From CAZCVI01 sp964502145 (lineage in GTDB: Bacteria > Acidobacteriota > Aminicenantia > UBA2199): a DNA stretch of 64,000 bases. The position numbers and the translations under genes are program-made. The stretch's first letter is position 1, and every line of letters begins with the position of its first letter. The DNA lies in the NCBI GenBank assembly GCA_964502145.1, contig CAZCVI010000005.1, positions 159,492 to 223,491 of the forward strand, in the 5' to 3' direction. Below the pieces are notes generated by a model. The model did not search any database and was not told the DNA's origin. It saw nothing but the letters and a program-made list of their open reading frames with translations. Below, piece by piece: positions 25,224 to 33,122 of this stretch.

Positions 25224-25408
25224 CCTAAATCCACCGCCAAGTTTCAGGAAAAACTGGACGATCTGGACATACTGGGCATTCTGGACCAACTGGACTTCAC
25301 AAAACCTGTAAATTTTGTCCAGCTTGTCCAGTAAGTCCAGAGCGTCCAGAAAGTCCAGTTTGCCACGGTTATCCGTGGGACTGATAAAAGTCTGATGGCG
25401 GATCCAGG
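25224..25408. repeat. Inverted-repeat element, TGGAC type, copy B2
   Basis: It starts CCTAAATCCACCGCCAAG and ends GGCGGATCCAGG. The CTGGACNNN array (about 25250-25290) and inverted NNNGTCCAG array (about 25315-25360) flank a CCTGTAAATTTTGTCC centre; the CCACGG..CCGTGG hairpin lies on the right side, so the copy is in opposite orientation to B1. Immediately after it, 25413-25450 starts another left end (CCTGGATTCACTGTC...CTGGACAG), a truncated second copy. It lies upstream of sat. Confidence 0.85.
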
Positions 25409-25455
25409 AATACCTGGATTCACTGTCAAATTTCATGAAAAACTGGACAGTTTGG

Positions 25456-26982
25456 CTAACAATCCAATAATAGGCGGATTCTGTTAGCCAGTTTACTGGG
25501 GGAAAAAGGTTTATGGAGAAAGCCGGAATGGGAATCTAAAATACCCCGTTGCACCAGTAACGTATCCGAATAACCTGACATGAAGAGCACTTTAATCGCG
25601 GGGATTTTTTGCATGAATACATCTTTTAAAACTTTTCCATCTATGCCGGGCATGACCACATCGGTTAACAGCAGTGATATTTCTTGCGGGTAGTGGTGGA
25701 ACAGTTCCAGGGCTGAATCACCCGAAGTTGCTTCCAGAACCGTATACCCCAGCGATTTAAGTGTATCAGAGACCATTGTCCTGATCGCGGCCTCATCCTC
25801 TACGACCAGGATTGTTTCTGAGCCCGTGGGCATCATCGCCTCTGCTTTTTCCAGGGTACATGCCACATCTTTGCCGGTTTCCCGGAAATATATCTTGAAG
25901 GCGGAGCCTTTACCGGGTTCGCTGTACACATAAATATGCCCGTTGTGTTGTTTGACAATGCCGTGGACTGTAGCCAGTCCTAAGCCCGTGCCTTTTTCCC
26001 GTTCCTTTGTCGTGAAGAACGGTTCGAAAATATTCGCTTGGATTTCCGGTGTCATTCCTTCGCCCGTATCCGTCACTGCCAGCATCGCATAGGTTCCCGG
26101 TATTACTTCAGGGTGGGAGCGTGTATAGGTCTCGTCTAAAAGGACATTGGCGGTTTCGATTGTCAGGCGTCCTCCCGCAGGCATTGCATCCCGGGCATTC
26201 ACTACCAGGTTGAGCAGCACTTGTTCAATCTGGCCAATATCTGCTTCGATCGTGCCCAGTGGCTTTTCCAGGTGGAGTGTCATTTTCAAGTCCTCTCCCA
26301 GGATGCGGTCCAGCATGCGTGCCATATTCTCCACCATCTGATTGAGGTCCACTATTTTCATTTCCAGGACCTGTTTTCTGCTGAAAACCATTAATTGGCG
26401 CACCAGGGCAGCGCTTTTTTCCCCGGCACTGAGGATAATATTCAGGTCCTCTGTTAATGGATGTGCCGCTGGCAGTTTGGACAGCGCCAATTGACTGTAA
26501 CCCAAGATAGCAGTTAAGAAATTATTAAAATCATGGGCTACACCACTGGCCAATCGCCCCATGGATTCCATTTTTTGAGCTTGCAGGAACTGGAGCCGCA
26601 TTTTTTCTTTTTCTACTTCTGCTTGTTTTCGTTCGGCAATTTCGTGGCGTAGTTTTTCGTTTAGGTGTTGTAGGTCTGCTGTTCGTGCTTCCACCCGGTG
26701 TTCTAATTCTTTTTTCAACTCTTCCAATTGGAGGTTTTTTAGTTCCAATTCTGCATTTTGGAGATGGATCATATCGTGTTGTTGTTTTAGTTCTATTGCT
26801 GTTTGGGCCAGGTATTTTTTACTGTGATCGATTTCAAAGATTGTTTCCATCAGCAGTTGTTCTTTCACCTTGGAAAGATAGCCCAGGCAGCGCATGTGCA
26901 GTGCTTTTTCCGTGAGGTTGCGATTGATGATACGGATATCTCGCACGTTGTTTTTGCCTGTGTCCAACATGTCGTTTTCCAT
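25456..26982 (-). CDS. Cytoplasmic hybrid histidine kinase with C-terminal receiver
   Basis: 508 residues, no membrane segments. A long coiled coil (about 40-135, ELKQQHDMIHLQNAELELKN and following) leads to HisKA with H150 in SGVAHDFNNFLTAIL, HATPase with DTGEGM and GTGLGLATVHGIV boxes, and a receiver (about 388-508) with D441 in LLLTDVVMPGIDG and the lysine in LHKPFSP. No sensor domain is visible; instead the gene follows an ODP-type metallo-beta-lactamase protein by 16 bp in the same direction, which could provide sensing through the coiled coil. No DNA-binding output is attached, so the receiver may pass phosphate on. Confidence 0.9.
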   Translation of the reverse strand: MENDMLDTGKNNVRDIRIINRNLTEKALHMRCLGYLSKVKEQLLMETIFEIDHSKKYLAQTAIELKQQHDMIHLQNAELELKNLQLEELKKELEHRVEARTADLQHLNEKLRHEIAERKQAEVEKEKMRLQFLQAQKMESMGRLASGVAHDFNNFLTAILGYSQLALSKLPAAHPLTEDLNIILSAGEKSAALVRQLMVFSRKQVLEMKIVDLNQMVENMARMLDRILGEDLKMTLHLEKPLGTIEADIGQIEQVLLNLVVNARDAMPAGGRLTIETANVLLDETYTRSHPEVIPGTYAMLAVTDTGEGMTPEIQANIFEPFFTTKEREKGTGLGLATVHGIVKQHNGHIYVYSEPGKGSAFKIYFRETGKDVACTLEKAEAMMPTGSETILVVEDEAAIRTMVSDTLKSLGYTVLEATSGDSALELFHHYPQEISLLLTDVVMPGIDGKVLKDVFMQKIPAIKVLFMSGYSDTLLVQRGILDSHSGFLHKPFSPSKLANRIRLLLDC

Positions 26983-26998
26983 GTTTGGTTCCTTATTT

Positions 26999-27730
26999 TT
27001 AGATTAGGTCAATGCCGCAGGGAAGGTGTTTGAGATGTTCTATTGCTTTTGGAATAGTATCTCCTTCCAGTACTGAACCGTGTTGTGGTAGAATGCGTTG
27101 GATATCCCATTGGGTCAGGTTTTCCATACAATTTTTGAGAATACTGTTGTTTGGCATGTACCGTTGATGAAAGGGGGTCATGTATTCCTGGTAGTCGTCT
27201 GCTGCAAATAAGTCCCAGTTCGTGGAGATGGCGCCAAAGATATCGCTGCTAAAAAGAGATTTGCTCTGGGCGTCGTATGTCATGATCGCGCCGGGGGAGT
27301 GTAGGAACGGGGTAAAAATAAACTCCAGAATCCGACCGCTTTTTAAAGTGAAGCGGAAATTATTCTCATCCACCGCGTAAAATTCCGAATGAATCCCATA
27401 GTGGCGGATTAAACGGATGCAGTTGGAATGGGCCGCGATTTTTAAATTCGGGTTCTCGATCACATCTTCTATGACTGCCAAGTTCCCGCAAATATCCGGG
27501 TCTTGATGGGAGGCTACAATCAGGGAAATTGTCCGCGGGTTGACCAGATCAATCACCTTGCGCATCACTATAGGGAAGTGTGGGATTGAACCAGGATCAA
27601 ATAGAACCACATCCTCCTCGTCCATCAATAAATAGGGGTTGCAGTGTAACTGTGCTTCCCGGTCGTAAAAACCTACCCAGAATATTTCCCGTGTAATGGC
27701 CACAGCATCTTCGTAATCCATGGTTTTCAT
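26999..27730 (-). CDS. Metallo-beta-lactamase-fold ODP protein, putative diiron oxygen/NO sensor
   Basis: 243 residues, only the lactamase-like domain of flavodiiron proteins, with no flavodoxin domain. Likely metal ligands: H75, D77 and D79 in VASHQDPDICG (where flavodiiron proteins have HxExDH), H144 in FLHSPG, D163 in SSDIFG and H217 in PQHGSV. The second histidine of the first motif is replaced by isoleucine (I80). Stand-alone ODP proteins are known as oxygen-binding sensors linked to signalling in anaerobes. The tight operon with a histidine kinase lacking any sensor domain fits that role. ATG 27730 has GGAGGT upstream. It could instead be an enzyme, so the sensor role is an inference from context. 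Confidence 0.75.
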   Translation of the reverse strand: MKTMDYEDAVAITREIFWVGFYDREAQLHCNPYLLMDEEDVVLFDPGSIPHFPIVMRKVIDLVNPRTISLIVASHQDPDICGNLAVIEDVIENPNLKIAAHSNCIRLIRHYGIHSEFYAVDENNFRFTLKSGRILEFIFTPFLHSPGAIMTYDAQSKSLFSSDIFGAISTNWDLFAADDYQEYMTPFHQRYMPNNSILKNCMENLTQWDIQRILPQHGSVLEGDTIPKAIEHLKHLPCGIDLI

Positions 27731-27905
27731 GATTTTATTCTACCTCCACCGTACCCCATTATTATTATTATATTAATCTTCGGGGGGCACAGTTAAATTG
27801 ACGCTTTTTTACCTGATATTGTAGTATCGTAAAATTGGTTTCGATCATTATTCTATTTTAATAAAAGAAAAAATATTTTGCAATAGTAAATCAGAAAATT
27901 AGGAA

Positions 27906-28787
27906 TTATTTTTTCTTGTACTGACTGAGCCAGATACCGGAGAATATGACAAACATTCCGACAAAAGAACGCAGGGAAAGGATTTCTCCGAAAAAGAGGT
28001 AGTCCTCCAGTAGTGCGACAATAGGGGTGACATAGATAATAAAGGCCAGGGAAATAGCGCTCATTTGTTGGAGCAACTGGTAATAAAGAACAAAGGCCAA
28101 TGCTGAGGCCAATATTCCCATTAAAACGATTGCCGTCATCACCCGGATATTAACATGCAGGTGGAAGGGCATTTCCGTGCCGAAACTGAGCAGCAGTAGG
28201 AACACTGTGCCCATAGCCAATTGGTGGAAGCTTAAGACCACGGTGTTTATGCGGGGCAGGAATTTTTTCACCATGACCAGTGACATGGCAGCGGCGAGTG
28301 CCGCGATCAAAATCGCCAGTGAGGCAAGCACTACTTTCAGGTTGTATTGGGTAATGGCCAGTTGGTCATAGAATACAATCAGTATGCCGCTAAAGCCCAA
28401 TAGCGTGCCCATAAACTTTGGCCAATTAAAAGCCTCGTTTTTAAAAACAAAATTGCTCATCAGTGCCGTGAATATGGCAAAAGTGGCAAAAAAGATGGAG
28501 GTTACCCCTGCGCTTAAGTATTGCTCCCCCCAATAGATCAACCCGTAATCCAGAACATAGACCAAAAAGGCGGTGGCCAATAATATCCAAAACTCACGCT
28601 TGGAAATTTTTAAACTGATTCTTTTCCATTTAATGTATACGAGCAAGGCGATGATACCCACGACAAAACGGACACTGGCGCTCATAAATGGCGGGAATCC
28701 TTCCAGGGAAATTTTGATTCCCACCCATGTGGAACCCCACACCACGCATAATGTGACTAGACCCAGATATTTCTTTATATTACTCAT
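27906..28787 (-). CDS. EamA/DMT family transporter
   Basis: 293 residues with ten hydrophobic segments in two homologous halves, typical of EamA (drug/metabolite) permeases such as RhaT or YdcZ relatives. The first helix, YLGLVTLCVVWGSTWVGIKI, has the characteristic W-G-S-T/S sequence; the second half includes AFIIYVTPIVALLEDYLFFGE, the common P-V-x-A-x-L-x-x-x-x-F-x-G-E pattern. It probably exports small metabolites or amino acids across the inner membrane; the substrate is not predictable. A monocistronic gene with AGGAG before ATG 28787. Confidence 0.88.
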   Translation of the reverse strand: MSNIKKYLGLVTLCVVWGSTWVGIKISLEGFPPFMSASVRFVVGIIALLVYIKWKRISLKISKREFWILLATAFLVYVLDYGLIYWGEQYLSAGVTSIFFATFAIFTALMSNFVFKNEAFNWPKFMGTLLGFSGILIVFYDQLAITQYNLKVVLASLAILIAALAAAMSLVMVKKFLPRINTVVLSFHQLAMGTVFLLLLSFGTEMPFHLHVNIRVMTAIVLMGILASALAFVLYYQLLQQMSAISLAFIIYVTPIVALLEDYLFFGEILSLRSFVGMFVIFSGIWLSQYKKK

Positions 28788-29033
28788 TACGGGTGACTCC
28801 TGATCATTTGGTATCTTTCTGAATTAGTAGAACTACTATTATACCACATTCAACTGCAAAACGTCCTTATTATTTTACTCGTTTCCCAGTCATCCCACAT
28901 CCCATTCAACCTCTCATCTAACCTCTCATTCAACCTCAAATATTATGGTTAGGTTTTTCCATTTTTTCCTTGAAAGGCGTATAGGTAAAACTACTCAAAA
29001 TTGCCCTGTTTGAATTTTTCCTCAATAAAAGTG
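28788..29033. other. Divergent intergenic region with short CTCATTCAACCT repeats
   Basis: Between the divergent DMT and PilZ genes. It contains three near copies of CTCAT(C/T)(C/T)AACCT around 28905-28940 and otherwise AT-rich sequence. Nothing else was recognised. Confidence 0.4.
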
Positions 29034-29062
29034 TTGACAATTCATTTTATTTATTACATACT
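29034..29062 (+). promoter_or_regulatory. Putative promoter of PilZ gene
   Basis: TTGACA at 29034-29039 and CATACT at 29057-29062, 17 nt apart, with the ATG 54 nt downstream. Confidence 0.5.
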
Positions 29063-29115
29063 AACAGCATAGCATTCAGTGAGGAGCAAGTAATACATGA
29101 AGTGGTGAACAAAAA

Positions 29116-29415
29116 ATGGATAAAAGACAAGACAAAAGATTTAAGACCAGACAAATCGTTAAGATTGGTGGGAAATTAGGGGTTGTGAATGATATCTCTG
29201 ATTCTGGGATACAGTTATCAACCTCTCTCTCGCCGCTGACGCGCAAGATAAATATATTAATTGAAGAATCAACGGGGAACTTCATTGAGATCAATGGGAT
29301 TATCCAGTGGATCAAGAAGAAGCAGCAGGTTCAAGCACTTAATGAGATGGGTGTGGCGATCAAGAATGTATCACCGGAGTTTAGGCGTTTTGTGAGGCAG
29401 TGTCATAGTGAATAG
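29116..29415 (+). CDS. PilZ-domain protein
   Basis: 99 residues, a single PilZ domain. It has the two c-di-GMP-binding signatures in usual order: basic KRFKTRQ near the N-terminus (RxxxR-like, partly conserved) and NDISDSGIQLS (the D/NxSxxG motif) near residue 32. The rest alternates beta strands (INILIEESTGNFIEINGIIQW) and ends in a short helix. Single-domain PilZ proteins are c-di-GMP receptors that act by binding partners in motility or secretion. No diguanylate cyclase is nearby. Weak purine-rich ribosome site. Confidence 0.8.
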   Translation: MDKRQDKRFKTRQIVKIGGKLGVVNDISDSGIQLSTSLSPLTRKINILIEESTGNFIEINGIIQWIKKKQQVQALNEMGVAIKNVSPEFRRFVRQCHSE

Positions 29416-29486
29416 ATTTATTGTGAATGGGTAATGACAGCGCACTGAGTTTTTTTTATTGAATGCTTTGGATCATCTTTTGGCTG

Positions 29487-29662
29487 CCTGGATTCACCAT
29501 CAGATTTTTATCAGTCCCATGGATAACCGTGGCAAACTGGACTTTCTGGACGCGCTGGACTTACTGGACAAGCTGGACAAAATTTACAGGTTTTGTGAAG
29601 TCCAGTTAGTCCAGTATGTCCAGATAGTCCAGTTTTTTTTGAAACTTGACGGTGAATTCAGG
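29487..29662. repeat. Inverted-repeat element, TGGAC type, copy B3
   Basis: CCTGGATTCACCATCAG at the left and GACGGTGAATTCAGG at the right. A CCATGGATAACCGTGG hairpin, five CTGGACNNN units (about 29539-29580), the spacer ATTTACAGGTTTTGTG and the inverted GTCCAG units (about 29599-29635) lie between. It is upstream of the DUF2179 gene. Confidence 0.85.
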
Positions 29663-29675
29663 GCTGTATCTAATA

Positions 29676-29704
29676 TTGCTTATTGAGAAAAAATCGTGTA
29701 TTAT
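29676..29704 (+). promoter_or_regulatory. Putative promoter adjacent to element B3
   Basis: TTGCTT at 29676-29681 and TATTAT at 29699-29704, 17 nt apart, starting 14 nt after the end of the inverted-repeat element; the same layout occurs at 6254-6282. Confidence 0.5.
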
Positions 29705-29776
29705 CATATTTTCTACCACTGCTTCTGGTAATCAGAAGATATGAACTGGATAGAAAAATAATAAAAAGAGGCATTC

Positions 29777-30352
29777 ATGAACGCTGATATCTACTCCTGG
29801 GTGTTGATCCCGTTATTAATTTTTGGTGCGCGTATCGCGGATGTGACGCTGGGAACCTTACGATTTATTTTTATTTCCAGGGGATACCGGTTCTTGGCAC
29901 CACTGGTGGGTTTTTTTGAAGTAACTATCTGGCTCATCGCTATCCGCGAGGTGTTGGTCAACTTGCGAAATTTTGTTTGTGTGCTGGCTTATGGCCTGGG
30001 GTTTGCCACGGGCAATTATATCGGCCTTTGGCTGGAAGAGAAACTCTCTATCGGCATGGTGCTGGTCAGAATTGTCTTGCGACAAGATCAAAACGGGTTA
30101 TCGGATTTCCTCAAAGAGAATAATTATGGCTTCACGCAGGTGGAAGGGGAGGGCACGCGGGAAAAAGTAACGATTCTATTTACGATCATCAAACGGAAAA
30201 ATCTGGCGCATGTATTAACAGCGGTGGCGAATCACGCCCCCAATGCGTTTTATACGATTGAAAATGTAAAATCGGCCAGAGAAGGATTATATCCTATCGG
30301 AGAACAATCGGCTTTTGCCAAAATGTTTCACAAGATTCGAAAATCAAAATGA
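29777..30352 (+). CDS. DUF2179 / UPF0316 membrane protein
   Basis: 191 residues. Three N-terminal membrane helices (about 8-25, 35-58 and 62-82) carry family motifs ARIADVTLGTLRFIFISRG and FFEVTIWLIAIREVLVN, followed by YGLGFATGNYIGLWLEEKLSIG. The C-terminal cytoplasmic part (about 95-175) is the DUF2179 domain (YGFTQVEGEGTREKVTILFTI, then AFYTIENVKSAREG). Homologues such as B. subtilis YebE are of unknown function; DUF2179 domains are thought to bind small ligands. A monocistronic gene following an inverted-repeat element and convergent with ftsX. Confidence 0.85.
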   Translation: MNADIYSWVLIPLLIFGARIADVTLGTLRFIFISRGYRFLAPLVGFFEVTIWLIAIREVLVNLRNFVCVLAYGLGFATGNYIGLWLEEKLSIGMVLVRIVLRQDQNGLSDFLKENNYGFTQVEGEGTREKVTILFTIIKRKNLAHVLTAVANHAPNAFYTIENVKSAREGLYPIGEQSAFAKMFHKIRKSK

Positions 30353-30387
30353 GAAAAAAATAACCCCGCCCAAAAATCTCCGGACGA

Positions 30388-31281
30388 TTACTCTTTGAGG
30401 AACTGTCTGGCGGAGAAATAGGAAGAGAATAGGCCAATAGCGGTTCCCAACAGCACGAGCTTGGTAAAGATGCTCATGGGCATCTCTTGAAAATCAATCA
30501 TACCCTTGACCATGTCAAACATGAAGGTGGCATAGGCGGGGAAAAACTTGATGGTCACAAACAACAACCCGGCGGCCATCAAACTACCACAAAAACCAAG
30601 GATGGCTCCTTCAATAACAAAAGGAAATTTGATATACCAATCGGTGGCCCCAACAAGCTTGAGCACATTGATCTCATCCTTACGATAAAAAATGTTGATC
30701 TTGATGACGTTAAAGATGATAAACACGGAAACAAAGATGAGGATCAGACTTAAGAACAACCCCACAGCATTGATAAACTTTTTAAAGGCAATAATTTTCT
30801 TGGCCCAATCAATGTTGACCTGCTTGCTCTCCACGATCTGCAATTTTTCGATGTCCTCAATGAAGGAAATGAGCTTGGTGTCAAGATTGTACTCACCTTT
30901 AAACTCAATTTCAATGGACGCGGGGAAAGGAGATTTCTTAAATTCGGAAAGGATGTATTTGAGTTCGGGAAATTGCCTGGAAAAATTGACGTCAGCCTGA
31001 CTGGTAGAGGTAAAAACGACATCTTTGACGAGTAAACTCTCTTTTAATCTGCTGATCAACAGATCAATCTCCCTTTGCTCGGCATCATCCTGAAAATAGA
31101 AGATGGCTTTAATACTGCGGGAAAACCCCTGGGTAAACGTTTCAAGGCTGTAGGTGACATAATTAAAAATGCCGAAGATCAACAATGTAAAAGCAATAAT
31201 ACCAAGACTGAGGAAATTAATGAGCTTGTTGCGGAGAATGTTTTTGGTCGCATTGTAGAGCGTGGCTTTAAGTAAGTTCAC
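30388..31281 (-). CDS. ftsX: Cell division permease FtsX
   Basis: 297 residues. An N-terminal helix (about 20-44), a periplasmic domain (about 45-170) including AIFYFQDDAEQREIDLL, then three helices (about 173-197, 222-245, 265-285), giving the FtsX four-helix pattern. Together with FtsE it regulates peptidoglycan hydrolases at the septum through coiled-coil or EnvC-type partners. GTG start at 31281 with AGGAGG placed across the ftsE stop codon, so the two are translationally linked (9-bp gap). It lies downstream of ftsE. Confidence 0.9.
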   Translation of the reverse strand: MNLLKATLYNATKNILRNKLINFLSLGIIAFTLLIFGIFNYVTYSLETFTQGFSRSIKAIFYFQDDAEQREIDLLISRLKESLLVKDVVFTSTSQADVNFSRQFPELKYILSEFKKSPFPASIEIEFKGEYNLDTKLISFIEDIEKLQIVESKQVNIDWAKKIIAFKKFINAVGLFLSLILIFVSVFIIFNVIKINIFYRKDEINVLKLVGATDWYIKFPFVIEGAILGFCGSLMAAGLLFVTIKFFPAYATFMFDMVKGMIDFQEMPMSIFTKLVLLGTAIGLFSSYFSARQFLKE

Positions 31282-31290
31282 CCGTGCCTC

Positions 31291-31959
31291 CTAGATAGAT
31301 ATCCCGTCCGAGACCAAGCAGCCTTTTTCCAGTTTCACTGTTCGTTTGGGGAACAGGTTCATCAGGTGAGTGTCATGGGTTGCAATGAGGATGGTGATGC
31401 CATTGGCATTAATGCGTTCGAAGATTTTGAATATTTCAATGGAGAGTTCCGTGTCCAGGTTTCCCGTTGGTTCGTCCGCGATAATGATCTTTGGATTGCC
31501 CACGATAGCGCGGGCAATGGCCACACGTTGTTGTTCCCCACCGGAGATGTGGGTGGGAATATAGTTCCTGCGGTGGGTGAGCCCCACCAGATTGAGGGCA
31601 TTCATGACCATTTTGTCCAACATGGCCCTTTTTTCACCCCGGACTACCAGTGGAATGGCCACATTCTCGTACACGGTACGATTCTCCAGTAATTTAAAAT
31701 CCTGGAAAACAATGCCCAGACTACGACGCAATTGGTAAAGAAGTTTTGGGGGGATGAGATTGATGTTGAGGGAATCAATCAATATTTGACCACGGCTGGG
31801 CAGTTCCTCTTTAAAGATGAGTTTGAGCAAGGTGGTTTTACCGGCGCCTGAGGAACCGGTTAAAAACACGAATTCACCCTTCTCAATGGTGATACTGATA
31901 TCCACCAGAGCGAACTGATCGCCGATATATTGCTTGTAGACATGATAGAATTCAATCAC
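31291..31959 (-). CDS. ftsE: Cell division ATP-binding protein FtsE
   Basis: 222 residues, normal FtsE size. Walker A LTGSSGAGKTTLLKLI, Q-loop FQDFKLLENRTVYENV, signature HISGGEQQRVAIARAI, Walker B KIIIADEPTGNLD and the H-loop histidine in ILIATHDTHLMNL. The N-terminus IEFYHVYKQY is FtsE-like. GTG start at 31959; GGAGG lies upstream. It powers the FtsX membrane subunit encoded just downstream. Confidence 0.93.
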   Translation of the reverse strand: MIEFYHVYKQYIGDQFALVDISITIEKGEFVFLTGSSGAGKTTLLKLIFKEELPSRGQILIDSLNINLIPPKLLYQLRRSLGIVFQDFKLLENRTVYENVAIPLVVRGEKRAMLDKMVMNALNLVGLTHRRNYIPTHISGGEQQRVAIARAIVGNPKIIIADEPTGNLDTELSIEIFKIFERINANGITILIATHDTHLMNLFPKRTVKLEKGCLVSDGISI

Positions 31960-32014
31960 GAGGAATTCCCTCCGGTGGTAGGAAAGGTGTTGAGGCTATA
32001 GCAGGTTCTGTTCA

Positions 32015-32749
32015 CTACCGTACAATCATGGTCTCTTTTTCTACGATGGGTTTTTTATACAATATCCGACCGCAGCTTTCACAGAAAGAAATTTCAGTGG
32101 AGGACAATAACTCGTTGATGCGTTGCGGTCTGATCTTGACATTGCACGCGCCGCAAAATTCAGTTTCCACCAGTGCCACCGCGACGCCGGTTTTTTTGCG
32201 GGCCATCACATCGTACATGACCAATAGTTTCGCGTGAATTTTGGGTCTTAAAGCGTCTTTGTCAACGCGCAATTCACTGACCAACTGCTTGTTGTTGTCA
32301 ATGGTTTTTTTAAGTTCCTCTATTCTCTTGTTATAGTCCCCGGAAATCTTGATGAAGTCATCCTCGTTGACAGTGATCTCTTTCAAAATCTCGTCGGATT
32401 CGAGCATCTTCTCAATTATTTTTTCTTCGATAGTGATGATATGATCATCCTCATATTTGATTTCCGCGATGAATCCCTGGTACTCCTTGTTAGTAGTCGC
32501 CTTATTCATCTGATCTTTGTACTTGCCGGTTTTTTCCCTGATCTGTAAAATTTCCTTTTCCAGTTTTTCCCGTTCCTTGATATTTTGTTTCAATTTATCT
32601 TTGGTAGTTTGGATTACGCTGGCTTTCCCGTCACGTTCGGTTTCCAATTTTTTTATAATTGCCGGGATTTCTTTGAACGAAATTTCCAAGTCCTTGATCT
32701 TGTCGTCAAGCAGTTGAAGTGCATATATTAGTTCCAGTCCGTCTTTCAA
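32015..32749 (-). CDS. Coiled-coil protein with C-terminal C4 zinc ribbon (DUF164/CdsZ-like)
   Basis: 244 residues. Residues 1-180 form a long antiparallel coiled coil (LIYALQLLDDKIKDLEISFKE and following). The C-terminal part has two CxxC pairs, FCGACNVKIRP and ISFCESCGRILYKK, i.e. a C4-type zinc ribbon. This is the conserved bacterial zf-RING_7/DUF164 family, often encoded near RNase H-like or Nif3 genes; a nucleic-acid or protein-scaffold role is suspected. TTG start at 32749 with GAGGAA spaced 7 nt before it. It lies 28 bp from the tRNA gene, which is read in the same direction and may be co-transcribed. Confidence 0.85.
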   Translation of the reverse strand: MKDGLELIYALQLLDDKIKDLEISFKEIPAIIKKLETERDGKASVIQTTKDKLKQNIKEREKLEKEILQIREKTGKYKDQMNKATTNKEYQGFIAEIKYEDDHIITIEEKIIEKMLESDEILKEITVNEDDFIKISGDYNKRIEELKKTIDNNKQLVSELRVDKDALRPKIHAKLLVMYDVMARKKTGVAVALVETEFCGACNVKIRPQRINELLSSTEISFCESCGRILYKKPIVEKETMIVR

Positions 32750-32778
32750 ATGCGTTCCTCTTCAGAAAGAATTTTAAT

Positions 32779-32851
32779 TGGGCCCACCAGGATTCGAACC
32801 TGGAACCGACCGGTTATGAGCCGGTGGCTCTAGCCGTTGAGCTATAGACCC
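32779..32851 (-). tRNA. tRNA with CAT anticodon (elongator Met, or Ile2)
   Basis: A 73-nt cloverleaf: acceptor GGGTCTA/TGGGCCC (with G-U pairs), D arm GCTC-AACGGCTA-GAGC, anticodon stem ACCGG/CCGGT with loop CTCATAA, T arm CCAGG-TTCGAAT-CCTGG and discriminator A. CCA is not encoded. The acceptor does not show the C1-A72 mismatch of initiator tRNA, so it is elongator Met or a lysidine-modified Ile2. Confidence 0.92.
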
Positions 32852-33045
32852 ACTATCATCCTTTAGATTATCAAAAATCCCTCCTGATGTCAAGTCATAT
32901 CGGAAAAAAATGTTGGGATAAAAGGGGGGAATAGTCTCTTTATCCTTTACTACCTTTCATTTCCATCTTTATATTATTTTAAACCCAATAAAAATCGACG
33001 CATACGGCTTCCCAGGGGGTGGCGTAATTTTAATTGAGAAAATGG

Positions 33046-33074
33046 TTGACAAATTTAATAAATGATATTATATT
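33046..33074 (+). promoter_or_regulatory. Putative promoter of short dnaE-like gene
   Basis: TTGACA at 33046-33051 and TATATT at 33069-33074, 17 nt apart, about 49 nt before the ATG. Confidence 0.6.
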
Positions 33075-33122
33075 ATAGGCGAACAATTTGCGAACAAATA
33101 TTAAAATACGAGGATTTGAATC

